Of a DNA stretch of 64,000 bases, positions 27,590 through 36,494 are shown piece by piece (the stretch's first letter is position 1; every line of letters begins with the position of its first letter). The notes beneath the pieces were generated by a model. That model did no database searches. It saw only the letters and a list, made by a program, of their open reading frames with translations, and was not told the DNA's origin. Position numbers and translations under genes: made by a program. This DNA is from an uncultured Bacteroidales bacterium (GTDB lineage Bacteria; Bacteroidota; Bacteroidia; Bacteroidales; P3): assembly GCA_900317125.1 (NCBI GenBank), contig ONFR01000027.1, forward strand, positions 1-64,000, written 5' to 3'.

Positions 27590-27645
27590 GAAATCCCCTG
27601 TGGGGAATGGCGTATGAAGGTGAGACTTGTTTCTATTAAACGGAA
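27590..27645 (+). repeat. REP element, left copy
   Basis: The palindrome core TCCCC-TGT-GGGGA is followed 43 bases after the unit start by CTATTAAACGGAA. It aligns without gaps to 28402-28457 with most positions identical, and to a solo copy at 29610. These copies flank and surround the tyrosine transposase gene. Confidence 0.75.
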
Positions 27646-27740
27646 ATTACTATGGTGAATCTTTGTGGATGGTTGAAATGGATTTAAAACAAAGTGTGCC
27701 TATGATGTATCGGTTTGAATGGAGAGGATTTGTGCGGGAG

Positions 27741-27910
27741 GATTCCCCAAAGGTGATAACGTTCAATAGAGAGAGGTGGCTAAGCAGCGATTCCCCGAAG
27801 GGGATAACGTTTAATAGCGTAAGGATGATGAGGCGGCAACGATTCCCCGTAGGGGATTTCGTTTAATAGAGAGAGATGAAAAAGCAGCATAATTCCCTGT
27901 AAGGGATTTC
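27741..27910 (-). repeat. Array of four short REP palindromes in inverted orientation
   Basis: Units begin at 27741, 27789, 27841 and 27891, about 50 bases apart. Each is GATTCCCC-N3-GGGGAT or a decayed form, and the first three are followed by a CGTTTAATAG-type motif, the reverse complement of CTATTAAACG found in the flanking elements. Spacers are short and partly related to each other. The array fills the space between module 3 and the transposase gene; the remainder of 27389-27589 shows no gene. Confidence 0.75.
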
Positions 27911-27925
27911 GGAAGAAGGATTATC

Positions 27926-28429
27926 ATGGCAAACACATATAGTCAGATATTTATACATTTGGTCTTTGCGGTGAAATACCGTGATGGTGTCATTTCTGCC
28001 TCATGGAGACAGCGTCTTCACCAATATATGGTTGCCATGGTTCAGAAGCGTGGTCACAAGGTGTACGCTATTGGGGGCATGTCCGACCATGTCCATCTAT
28101 TGGTAAGCATGTCACCGAATCAGTCGGTATCGGAATTGGTGTTGGAGTTGAAGAGAGCCTCCTCTGTCTGGATAAATGAGCAACGTCTTGTTGTAGGTAA
28201 GTTTGCATGGCAAGAGGGCTATGGTGCTTTTTCGTATGGGAAGTCGCAGATTGACGGTGTTGTGAATTATATCAAACATCAGGAGGAGCATCATAGGAAA
28301 AAGACGTTTAAAGAGGAGTATATGGAGTTTTTGGAGATTTTTGGAGTTCAATACGATGACCGATATGTTTTTAGATGTTTAGAGGAAAGGATGGATGGTC
28401 CGAAATCCCCTACGGGGAATGGAGTATGA
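27926..28429 (+). CDS. REP-associated tyrosine transposase (IS200/IS605-like Y1 HUH)
   Basis: A 167-residue single-strand DNA transposase-like nuclease. It shows MANTYSQIFIHLVFAVKYRD at the start, the metal-binding HUH motif in SDHVHLLV (His55 and His57), an ELKRASSVWINE helix, a WQEGYGAFS segment, and the probable nucleophile Tyr115 in VVNYIKHQEEHHRKK. No TnpB partner is nearby. Palindromic REP elements lie on both sides, the usual context for RAYT proteins, which cut or move REP sequences. The last codons (KSPTGNGV) are encoded by the right-hand REP palindrome itself, so gene and repeat are physically merged. A domesticated, low-copy role is typical of the family. Confidence 0.93.
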   Translation: MANTYSQIFIHLVFAVKYRDGVISASWRQRLHQYMVAMVQKRGHKVYAIGGMSDHVHLLVSMSPNQSVSELVLELKRASSVWINEQRLVVGKFAWQEGYGAFSYGKSQIDGVVNYIKHQEEHHRKKTFKEEYMEFLEIFGVQYDDRYVFRCLEERMDGPKSPTGNGV

Positions 28430-28475
28430 GGGTATGATTTGTTGCTATTAAACGGAAGCTCCTACGGAGCATTCC
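28402..28475 (+). repeat. REP element, right copy with second palindrome
   Basis: GAAATCCCC-TAC-GGGGAAT begins at 28402, then CTATTAAACGGAAG at 28445, then a second palindrome GCTCC-TAC-GGAGC near 28458. It is a direct repeat of 27590-27645 and overlaps the 3' end of the transposase gene. This is the most complete unit and gives the likely consensus: palindrome, 43-base offset, CTATTAAACG, palindrome. Confidence 0.75.
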
Positions 28476-28552
28476 GGCTGTGGGATAGATGGGTAATGAG
28501 GTTGTGGTATGGTTGATTGAATTGTAAAATGTATAAGGAGTAATAAAATATC

Positions 28553-29014
28553 ATGGACAGAAAAAACGATAATTTGCAGCAGTTGGGGCATGAGGTCGCC
28601 TATCCTGACGACTACACCCCCGGTGTGTTGGAGGCGTTCGAGAACCAGCACCCCGAGCACGACTATTGGGTGGAGTTTCTCTGCCCCGAATTCACTACGC
28701 TGTGTCCCATCACCGGGCAGCCCGATTTCGCGGAGATACGCATCATGTATATCCCCGACCACCGCATGGTGGAAAGCAAGAGCCTGAAGCTTTACCTCTT
28801 CTCGTTCCGCAACCACGGCGATTTCCACGAGGACTGTGTCAATACCATCCTCAAGGACTTGGTGGCGCTGATGGACCCGCGCTACCTGGAGGTGACGGGC
28901 ATCTTCACCCCGCGCGGGGGCATCGCCATCCACCCGTATGTCAACTACGGCCGCCCTGGCACCAAGTACGAGCAGCTGGCCGAACACCGCAGGATGAACT
29001 ACCGCCTGCCGTAA
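28553..29014 (+). CDS. queF: NADPH-dependent 7-cyano-7-deazaguanine reductase
   Basis: A 153-residue unimodular (type I) QueF, which reduces the nitrile preQ0 to preQ1 in the queuosine tRNA-modification pathway. It shows [13 protein letters not shown] with the catalytic Cys that forms the thioimide, the QueF signature [15 protein letters not shown] for NADPH binding, and FHEDCVN. Length fits the type I family. AAGGAG lies upstream of the ATG at a somewhat long distance. The RAYT island sits directly upstream, and the rpmE2 promoter begins about 45 bases downstream. Confidence 0.95.
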   Translation: MDRKNDNLQQLGHEVAYPDDYTPGVLEAFENQHPEHDYWVEFLCPEFTTLCPITGQPDFAEIRIMYIPDHRMVESKSLKLYLFSFRNHGDFHEDCVNTILKDLVALMDPRYLEVTGIFTPRGGIAIHPYVNYGRPGTKYEQLAEHRRMNYRLP

Positions 29015-29057
29015 GAAGGCCTGTGGAAAACTTTTTCGACCAAAAGTGAAGAAAAAG

Positions 29058-29088
29058 TTTGCTATGTCGGAAAATGTTCGTATCTTTG
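29058..29088 (+). promoter_or_regulatory. Canonical Bacteroidota promoter of rpmE2
   Basis: -33 TTTG (29058-29061), 19-base spacer, -7 TATCTTTG (29081-29088). This is a full match to the primary-sigma consensus and the best promoter in the window. The leader to the ATG is about 110 bases and contains no obvious hairpin. Confidence 0.85.
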
Positions 29089-29202
29089 CAAACTCAAAGC
29101 GAAGCCCAGAAGGGCCTATTTTGAATAGAAAAAGTAAGGTAAAATAAATATTAACAATCGTTTACGAGCCACTGCTTAAAACGGCAAAAAGAACTCAAAA
29201 AG

Positions 29203-29460
29203 ATGAAAAAAGGTATCCATCCCGAGAATTACAGACTGGTTGTGTTTAAAGACATGTCCAACGACAACATGATTTTGACCAGAAGCTGCGCAGCCACCAA
29301 AGAGACTGTCACCTACACCGACGGCAACGAGTATCCTGTTGTGAAGTTGGAAATCTCCAACACATCCCATCCTTTCTTTACCGGCAAACTGAAACTGGTC
29401 GACACCGCTGGACGCGTCGATAAGTTCATGAGCAAGTACAAGAAATATGCCAAGAAGTAA
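29203..29460 (+). CDS. rpmE2: 50S ribosomal protein L31, type B
   Basis: 85 residues. The start [20 protein letters not shown] and the block [17 protein letters not shown] are typical of L31. The zinc-binding Cys pairs of type A L31 are absent, so this is the C-minus (type B, YkgM-like) form. Full length, own promoter and own terminator. Confidence 0.97.
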   Translation: MKKGIHPENYRLVVFKDMSNDNMILTRSCAATKETVTYTDGNEYPVVKLEISNTSHPFFTGKLKLVDTAGRVDKFMSKYKKYAKK

Positions 29461-29488
29461 GAAGTAATTTGTTTTAGGTTTTTAGGTT

Positions 29489-29518
29489 AAAGCCCCTGTC
29501 GTTTCGACGGGGGCTTTT
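29489..29518 (+). terminator. Terminator of rpmE2
   Basis: AAAGCCCC-T-GTCG / CGAC-G-GGGGCTTT stem (29489-29501 and 29505-29517) with a tight loop and a TTTT tail. It lies 28 bases after the stop codon. Confidence 0.9.
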
Positions 29519-29608
29519 GTATTTCCAGACATGCCAGGTGGGGCTCCACGTATCACTCGTATCACACGGAAGAGATATTCTCAAATCGGTCATTGGAATA
29601 TACCTATT

Positions 29609-29664
29609 CGAAATCTCCGACGGAGAAATGTCCCATCTATCAATCGGGTATGCTATTAAACCCA
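29609..29664 (+). repeat. Solo REP element
   Basis: CGAAATCTCC-GAC-GGAGAAATG, then CTATTAAAC starting at 29653, 43 bases from the unit start at 29610, exactly the spacing in the two elements flanking the RAYT gene. It is a diverged stand-alone copy about 1.2 kb from the transposase. The gene-free stretch 29519-29961 holds this element, a CGTATCACTCGTATCAC repeat near 29549 and the hairpin at 29902; no gene is seen. Confidence 0.65.
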
Positions 29665-29901
29665 AATCAGTCATTAGACCGACTTTTCAATCAATCTCGT
29701 CTATTTCGAGTCTGTCCATGCCATATCAGCATTTCTTTCGGCATCTTGTCCACATCCCTGTCTCGCCGTAGCCCGCTACGCCTTCGACAGCGATGCGGCC
29801 AATCTGCTCGAAACAACTACAGGGCAGGGTTTATCCCCATGCGTTGCACGATTCGTCATTTACTCCGAGGTTTCTGCTTAATGGCCAATAGAATACTCCA
29901 T

Positions 29902-29939
29902 GTATCACGCGTATCACAAGGAGATGATACGCGTGATAC
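29902..29939. repeat. 15-bp perfect inverted repeat after the FAD/Fe-S dehydrogenase gene
   Basis: GTATCACGCGTATCA (29902-29916) and its exact reverse complement (29925-29939) around an 8-base loop. It lies 22 bases beyond the dehydrogenase stop codon on the minus strand, without a T run, so it may be a REP-like or 3'-end hairpin. A related half-site lies near 29549. Confidence 0.75.
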
Positions 29940-29961
29940 GTGGAATCCATTAATGGGGGTG

Positions 29962-32862
29962 TCAGCGGGCGAGCCAGCGGTACATGATTTCGACGGGATG
30001 GAGGGCGTGGATGCCGGTGCCGTCGAGGATTTGCTGTCGGCAGGAGGTGCCGGGGGCGGCCACGAGGGTGGGAGTGACGGTGGCGGTGGCGTCGCCCTGT
30101 GGCAGGGCGCGGCGCAGGGTGGGGAAGAGGACCATCTCGCCGATGGCGATGGAGGTGGCGTAGTGCTCCTTCTCGTAGCCGAAGGAGCCTGCCATGCCGC
30201 AGCATCCCGAGGGGATGACGTGGAGGGTGATGCCTTTGAGCAGGCGTAGCATGGCGGCAGTCTTCTCGATGCCCACCAGTGCTTTCTGGTGGCAGTGGCC
30301 GTGGAGCCATACCTCGACGGGGAGGGCGCTGAACTGCTCGGCTCGGATGTTGCCGCGGGCCACTTCGCGCATGATGAATTCGTCGTAGAGGAGGCAGTTG
30401 CGGCCCAGCCGGACGGCGTCGTCGCGGAGTTCGGGTGGCACGAGGTCGGGGTATTCGTCGCGGAAGGTGAGGATGCAGCTGGGTTCAATGCCCACGAGCG
30501 GGGTGTCGTCGGTGACGAGGTGGCGCAGCCGCTCGACATTGCGGCGGGCGAAGGAGGAGGCCAGGTGCAGGCATCCTTTGGAGATGGCGGCGCGGCCGCT
30601 CTCGGCATGGTCGGGGATGATGACTTGGTAGCCCAAGGCGGTGAGCAGGCGTGCGAAGGTGCGTCCCAGCTCGGCCTCCTGTAGGTCGGTGAATTCGTCG
30701 GCGAAGAGGTAAACCTTGCGGGTGGCTTGCTTGACGGTGTCGTCGGCCTTGACCAGCCGGCGCATGGAGCGCGGCGAGAGGGGCGGGATGGCACGCTGGG
30801 GACTGAAGGAGACGATGCGCTTGATGATGGCCGACGACCAGCGTGCGGTGGCAAAGTAGTTGTAGAAGGGGTAGACCAGATGGCCGAGGCGTTCCACCAT
30901 GGCCATGCGTGCCACCATCCAGCTGCGGAAGGGGGTGCCGTGGCGGTCGTAGAGCATCTGCAGCACCTGGGCGCGGATGCGGGTCATGTCGACATTGGAG
31001 GGGCATTCGCCTTTGCAGCCTTTGCAGGCCAGGCAGCTGTAGAGGGCTTGCTCGATTAGGGGCTGGGAGGACTGGTCGGACTTGTCGGACTTGTCTGACA
31101 GGTCCGACAGGGTGGACTGGGCTGGTAGGCCGCGGGTGAGGAGTTCGCGGAGGATGTTGGCGCGGGCGCGGGTGGACTGCAGCTCGTCGCCGGAGACTTT
31201 GTAGGCGGGGCAGAGGGTGCCGCCGATGGCATTGCTCTTGCGGCAGTCGCCTGCTCCGTTGCACTGCTCGATGCTGCACATCAGGTCGTGGTTGGGGCAG
31301 AGGTATGTCTGGTCGACGTCGTAGCGGAGCCCTTGGTCCATGGGCGGGGCGTCGACGATTTTGTGCATGTTGAAGATGCCGTCGGGGTCCCAGCACTGCT
31401 TTACCTGACGCATGAGCTGGTAGACCTCGTCGCCGTACATGAGGGGGATGAACTCGCCGCGCAGACGGCCGTCGCCGTGTTCGCCGCTGAGGCTGCCGCG
31501 GTGTTTGCGCACCAGGAGGGCACTCTCCTCGGCCACCCGACGGAAAAGCTGTCGGCCACGGGCCTCTTTGATATTGATGATGGGGCGCAGATGCAGCTCG
31601 CCGGTGCTGATGTGGCCATAATAGACGCACTCGAGGCCGAGGCGTTGCATCATCTGCTGGAAATCGTCGAGGTATTGAGGCAGGCGTTCCGGGGCCACGG
31701 CGGTGTCCTCGACGACGCCGATGGGTTTGTTGTCGCCCTTAACGCCGGTGAGGACGCCGAGGCCGGCCTTGCGGAGGGCCCACACACGGCTGATGTCGGC
31801 ACCGAAGACGCGGCTGCAATGGTAGGCGAGTCCTTGGTCGAGGAGTTCGCGTTCTAGGGCGTCGGCATGGCTCTCCATATCGGGGCCGTTGAATTCGGCG
31901 ATGAGGAGGGCGGCGGGTTCGCCCTGGATAAAGAATCGGTTGCGGTCCTGAGTGCGGTTGTTGCGGCAGAGCTCAAGGATTTTGCCGTCCATGAGCTCGA
32001 TGGCCACAGGCTGGTGGTGCAGGGCGGTGAGGTTGGCGCGGTAGCTGTCGGGCAGGGAATGGCAGTGGGCGCAGAGCACCATCTGTTCGGCTGGCGGGAG
32101 GGGGTCGAGTGAGACCTTGACGGCGGTGATGAAGCAGAGGGTGCCCTCGCTGCCGCAAATCAGTTTGCAGAGGTCGATTTCGTCGGGCTGGGCGGGGCTG
32201 CCGGGGAGGGCGCTGAGGTTAGGGTCGAGCGCCTCGTCGATGGCGTAGCCGCAGCTGCGGCGGCGCAGGGAGGGGTCGGGGAAGTGGTCGGCGATAAGGC
32301 GGCGGATGTCGGGGTCGGCCTTCCAGGCTTCGAGCTGGGCGTATATCTTGTCGAGCAAGGGGCTGCCCTGGCGCGAGGCGGTGGTGAAGGGGGTGCCGTC
32401 GGCAAGGAGGCCGCGGATTTCGAGCACATGGTGGCGTGTGCTGCCGTAGACGAGCGAGTGGGTGCCGCAGGAGTTGTTGCCCACCATGCCGCCGATGCAG
32501 CAGCGGTTGCTGGTGGAGGTCTCGGGGCTGAAGAAGAGGCCGTGGGGTTTGAGGGCTAGGTTGAGCTCGTCGCGCACCACGCCGGGTTCCACCCAGGCGT
32601 AGCGTTCGGCGGCATTGATTTCGATGATATGGTTGAGGTGGCGGCTGATGTCCACCACGATGCCGTTGCCCACAACCTGTCCGGCGATGCTGGTGCCGCC
32701 GGCGCGGGGGATGAGATGGGTGCCGCGTTGGCGGGCCAGATGGATGAGCTCGACAAGCTCCTCTTGGGTGGCGGGGTAGGCCACGGCAAGGGGTATTTCG
32801 CGATAGGCGGAAGCGTCGGTGGCGTAGGCGATGCGGTGCAGGGCGTCGGTGTGGAGGGTCAT
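29962..32862 (-). CDS. FAD-binding and Fe-S dehydrogenase (D-2-hydroxyacid dehydrogenase, YdiJ/Dld-like)
   Basis: 966 residues. The N-terminal FAD_binding_4 domain shows PRAGGTSIAGQVVGNGIVVD and WVEPGVV, followed by the FAD-oxidase C domain. A dicluster 4Fe-4S region follows (CSIEQCNGAGDCRKS, then YSCLACKGCKGECPSNVDM). The C-terminal CCG-type domain shows HCHQKALVG and SGCCGMAGSFGY. This architecture oxidises D-2-hydroxyacids such as D-lactate or D-2-hydroxyglutarate and passes electrons to quinone or another carrier. The in-frame extension to 33027 would overlap the epimerase gene and reads as low-complexity sequence, so the ATG at 32862 is chosen. It starts 10 bases after the wbpI-like stop codon and so belongs to the wbp operon. 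A link to 2-hydroxyglutarate released by WbpB is inference. Confidence 0.93.
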   Translation of the reverse strand: MTLHTDALHRIAYATDASAYREIPLAVAYPATQEELVELIHLARQRGTHLIPRAGGTSIAGQVVGNGIVVDISRHLNHIIEINAAERYAWVEPGVVRDELNLALKPHGLFFSPETSTSNRCCIGGMVGNNSCGTHSLVYGSTRHHVLEIRGLLADGTPFTTASRQGSPLLDKIYAQLEAWKADPDIRRLIADHFPDPSLRRRSCGYAIDEALDPNLSALPGSPAQPDEIDLCKLICGSEGTLCFITAVKVSLDPLPPAEQMVLCAHCHSLPDSYRANLTALHHQPVAIELMDGKILELCRNNRTQDRNRFFIQGEPAALLIAEFNGPDMESHADALERELLDQGLAYHCSRVFGADISRVWALRKAGLGVLTGVKGDNKPIGVVEDTAVAPERLPQYLDDFQQMMQRLGLECVYYGHISTGELHLRPIINIKEARGRQLFRRVAEESALLVRKHRGSLSGEHGDGRLRGEFIPLMYGDEVYQLMRQVKQCWDPDGIFNMHKIVDAPPMDQGLRYDVDQTYLCPNHDLMCSIEQCNGAGDCRKSNAIGGTLCPAYKVSGDELQSTRARANILRELLTRGLPAQSTLSDLSDKSDKSDQSSQPLIEQALYSCLACKGCKGECPSNVDMTRIRAQVLQMLYDRHGTPFRSWMVARMAMVERLGHLVYPFYNYFATARWSSAIIKRIVSFSPQRAIPPLSPRSMRRLVKADDTVKQATRKVYLFADEFTDLQEAELGRTFARLLTALGYQVIIPDHAESGRAAISKGCLHLASSFARRNVERLRHLVTDDTPLVGIEPSCILTFRDEYPDLVPPELRDDAVRLGRNCLLYDEFIMREVARGNIRAEQFSALPVEVWLHGHCHQKALVGIEKTAAMLRLLKGITLHVIPSGCCGMAGSFGYEKEHYATSIAIGEMVLFPTLRRALPQGDATATVTPTLVAAPGTSCRQQILDGTGIHALHPVEIMYRWLAR

Positions 32863-32872
32863 GGCGCGGGTG

Positions 32873-33997
32873 TTAATAGTCGAGAATGGTTTGCAGAATC
32901 TTCTCGGCGGCATGGGCGTCGCCGAAGAGGTGTGGGAAATGGACGGGGTGGTCGACCAGCTGGCGGTAGGCGCTGACGATGCGGTTGTAGTCGGCGTCGG
33001 CGATGATGCCAGCACCGTGGTCGACAATCTCCACCCACTCGGTCTCGGGACGGAGGATGACGCAGGGTTTCTCGAAGAAGAAAGCCTCTTTCTGCACGCC
33101 GCCGCTGTCGGTCATGACGATGCGGGCGTTCTGCTCGAGCATGTTGATGTCGAAGAAGCTGGCTGGCGGGATGATGGTGAGGCTGTCGGCGTATGGGGGG
33201 AGGAGGGAGGGGTTGGTGTCGAGAATCTTCTTGGTGCGGGGGTGCAGGGGGAGCACGATGCGGATGTTGTCCTGCACGGCTATGTCGACGAGGGCGCGGA
33301 GGATGGCGGAGAGCCGCTCGGGGTTGTCGGTGTTGTTGTCGCGGTGGATGGTGGCAAGGATGTAGGCACCGGGTTGGAGCGATAGTTGCTGCATGATGGT
33401 GCTGTGCTGTTGCGCGAGGGTGGCAAAGTACATGCTGTTGTCGTACATCACATCGCCGCAGTTGCACACGCGGCGGCCTTTGCCGTTGCGGAAGGTGGCA
33501 GGGCTGTCGGTGAAGCCCTCGCGGCGGAGGTTGTCGACAGCCGTCTGGGTGGGGGCGAAGCAGATGCTGGAGAGCTGGTCGCAGACGATGCGGTTGATTT
33601 CCTCGGGCATGGCCATGTTGAAGGAGCGCAGGCCGGCCTCGATATGGAACACGGGGACGTGGATTTTGGAGGCCGCCACAGCACCGGCGAGGGTGGAGTT
33701 GGTGTCGCCGTAGAGGATGATGCCGTCGAAGGGATTGTTGAGCAGCACCTCCTCGATGCCGCTAATCATGCGGGCGGTCTGGAGGCCATGGGAGCCGGAG
33801 CCGACCCCGAGGTTGAAGTCGGGCTGGGGGATGCCCAGCTGGTCGAAGAAGACCTGCGACATGTTGTTGTCGTAGTGCTGGCCGGTGTGGAGGATGGACT
33901 CCTCGATTTGCGAAGGGAAAAGGTCGCGCACCGCACGGCTGACGGCGGCGGCTTTGATGATTTGGGGGCGTGCCCCGATGATGGTGAGTATCTTCAT
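32873..33997 (-). CDS. UDP-N-acetylglucosamine 2-epimerase family (WecB/WbpI-like)
   Basis: 374 residues, non-hydrolysing UDP-GlcNAc 2-epimerase fold (GT-B like). Motifs are MKILTIIGARPQIIKAAAVS, HTGQHYD, GDTNSTLAGA, the catalytic-site HIEAGLRSFN and MPEEINR, and a C-terminal TDSGGVQKEAFF. Next to wbpA-, wbpB- and wbpE-like genes it is better read as a WbpI-type enzyme that epimerises UDP-2,3-diacetamido-glucuronic acid to the manno form than as a housekeeping WecB. Sequence alone does not separate the two. The downstream dehydrogenase gene starts 10 bases later. Confidence 0.9.
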   Translation of the reverse strand: MKILTIIGARPQIIKAAAVSRAVRDLFPSQIEESILHTGQHYDNNMSQVFFDQLGIPQPDFNLGVGSGSHGLQTARMISGIEEVLLNNPFDGIILYGDTNSTLAGAVAASKIHVPVFHIEAGLRSFNMAMPEEINRIVCDQLSSICFAPTQTAVDNLRREGFTDSPATFRNGKGRRVCNCGDVMYDNSMYFATLAQQHSTIMQQLSLQPGAYILATIHRDNNTDNPERLSAILRALVDIAVQDNIRIVLPLHPRTKKILDTNPSLLPPYADSLTIIPPASFFDINMLEQNARIVMTDSGGVQKEAFFFEKPCVILRPETEWVEIVDHGAGIIADADYNRIVSAYRQLVDHPVHFPHLFGDAHAAEKILQTILDY

Positions 33998-34030
33998 GAT
34001 TGAAGCCTGTGCCTTGTGGGGGTGTGAAGG

Positions 34031-35224
34031 TTAGATACTATAAATCAGCTGCTCGGCCACGGTGCGGATTTCCTCGCGGGTGAGGTAGGGGTGCATGGGC
34101 AGGGAGAGCACGCTCTTGGAGAGCGTGTGGGCATGGGGGGTGAGGGCGAAGCTGTGCACCTCTTTGAAGGCGGTCTGGCCGCTCATGGGGGTGGGGTAGT
34201 AGACCATGGTGGGGATGCCCTTGGCTTTGAGTTTGGCCTGCAGCACCTCGCGGTTGAAGGTGCCGTTGCCGGAGGGGACACTCAGCTGGATGGTGTATTG
34301 CGCCCAGCTGCTGGAGAAGCCGGCGGGGATATAGGGCGGGGTGATTTGAATCTCCTTGCTGATGAAGCGGGTCATGCCGCTGATGAGCTGGGTGTAGTAC
34401 TCGGCGTTTCGGTTGACGTCGGCCAGCTCGTGCTCCTTGAAGGCTTTGAATTTCACCCGCAGGATAGCGGCCTGGAGGGTGTCGAGGCGCGAGTTGAGAC
34501 CGATGCGGACATTGTCGTATTTATAGCTGCCTTTGCCGTGAACGCGGTAGGACTCGATGAGGGCGGCCCACTCGTCGTTATCAGTGAATACAGCACCGCC
34601 GTCGCCATAGCACCCCAGGGGCTTGGCAGGGAAGAAGGAGGTGGTGGAGATGTCGCCGAAACTGCAGGCACGGCGCACCACAAAGCCGTCGCCGTCGGGC
34701 TTGGGCAGCTTGATGCTTCCGCCAAAGCCTTGGGCACCGTCCTCGATGAGGTACATGCCTTCGCGTTTGGTGATGGCGCGGATGGCCGTGAAGTCGGCGG
34801 GCAGGCCGAAGAGGTCCACGGCAATCACCGCTTTGGGACGCAGGGTCATGTGGTCGTGTACCGAGCGGATGGCATCGTCCAGACTTTTGGCATCCATGTT
34901 AAAGGTGCGGGGGTCGACATCGACAAAGACGGGAGTGGCGCCTTCGAGCGACACCACTTCGGCCGAGGCGAAGAAGGTGAAATCGGGCACGAAGACTGCA
35001 TCGCCTTTGCCCACGCCCAGGGCCTTCAAGGCCAGGGTAAGGGCGTCGGTGCCGTTGGCACAGGCTAGGCAGTGCTTCACCCCTACATACTCGGCCAGTT
35101 CGGCCTCCAGTTCCCTGACGGGGTTTCCCATAATAAAGGCACCCGAGGCAGCCACCTCGGTCATTGCCCGGTCGATATCCTGCTTGAGCGCAGCGTACTG
35201 TTTTTTCAAGTCTCTAAATTCCAT
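34031..35224 (-). CDS. DegT/DnrJ/EryC1/StrS sugar aminotransferase (WbpE-like)
   Basis: 397 residues, PLP-dependent. Motifs are MEFRDLKKQYAALKQDID, CANGTDALTLAL, VFVPDFTFFASAEVV, LIEDGAQGFGG with the cofactor-binding Asp162, and STTSFFPAKPLGCYGDGGA with the Schiff-base Lys201. The context (WbpB-like dehydrogenase upstream, 2-epimerase downstream) fits the step that aminates UDP-2-acetamido-3-keto-glucuronic acid at C3. P. gingivalis PorR, required for A-LPS and T9SS anchoring, belongs to this group. Full length. The gap to the next gene is 33 bases. Confidence 0.92.
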   Translation of the reverse strand: MEFRDLKKQYAALKQDIDRAMTEVAASGAFIMGNPVRELEAELAEYVGVKHCLACANGTDALTLALKALGVGKGDAVFVPDFTFFASAEVVSLEGATPVFVDVDPRTFNMDAKSLDDAIRSVHDHMTLRPKAVIAVDLFGLPADFTAIRAITKREGMYLIEDGAQGFGGSIKLPKPDGDGFVVRRACSFGDISTTSFFPAKPLGCYGDGGAVFTDNDEWAALIESYRVHGKGSYKYDNVRIGLNSRLDTLQAAILRVKFKAFKEHELADVNRNAEYYTQLISGMTRFISKEIQITPPYIPAGFSSSWAQYTIQLSVPSGNGTFNREVLQAKLKAKGIPTMVYYPTPMSGQTAFKEVHSFALTPHAHTLSKSVLSLPMHPYLTREEIRTVAEQLIYSI

Positions 35225-35257
35225 ATTATCTTGAATGTGTGATTGCTTGAATAAGTT

Positions 35258-35305
35258 AATTCGTTAATGTGTTAATCGATTAACGAGTTAGCACATTAAC
35301 GAATT
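35258..35305. repeat. 14-bp inverted repeat between wbpB- and wbpE-like genes
   Basis: AATTCGTTAATGTG (35258-35271) and its exact inverse (35292-35305). Related AATTCGTTA and GTTAGTTCGTT runs lie at 36393-36421 between the next two genes of the same operon. There is no T run, so this is not a classical terminator. Confidence 0.7.
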
Positions 35306-35407
35306 CAAATCTTTACTTCCTCTTGTCGATAGCCCTTCACATTTGGAGACGCCAGATACATCTTTTTTTCTGTTGTTATAGGGTTTGGTGGTCTCGGGGA
35401 CCGTTTA

Positions 35408-36415
<1,008 letters not shown>

Positions 36416-36494
36416 TTATTATCGTTGATATGTTTATATGTTGATACGTTTATACGACTCGCAACATGATAAACATCCAACCTATCAACATCCA

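Noticed and set aside
27627..27866. Open frame of 79 codons reading through the REP array
   Set aside because: It only translates the repeats (SPKGITFN-type peptides) and has no independent support.
27741..27910. Short regularly spaced repeats that resemble a CRISPR array
   Set aside because: Units are short palindromes that decay along the array, spacers are partly related to each other, no cas genes are present, and the repeats match the REP elements around the RAYT gene.
32863..33027. In-frame N-terminal extension of the FAD/Fe-S dehydrogenase
   Set aside because: The extension lies inside the epimerase gene and is Ser/Thr/Pro low-complexity; the ATG at 32862 fits the family start.
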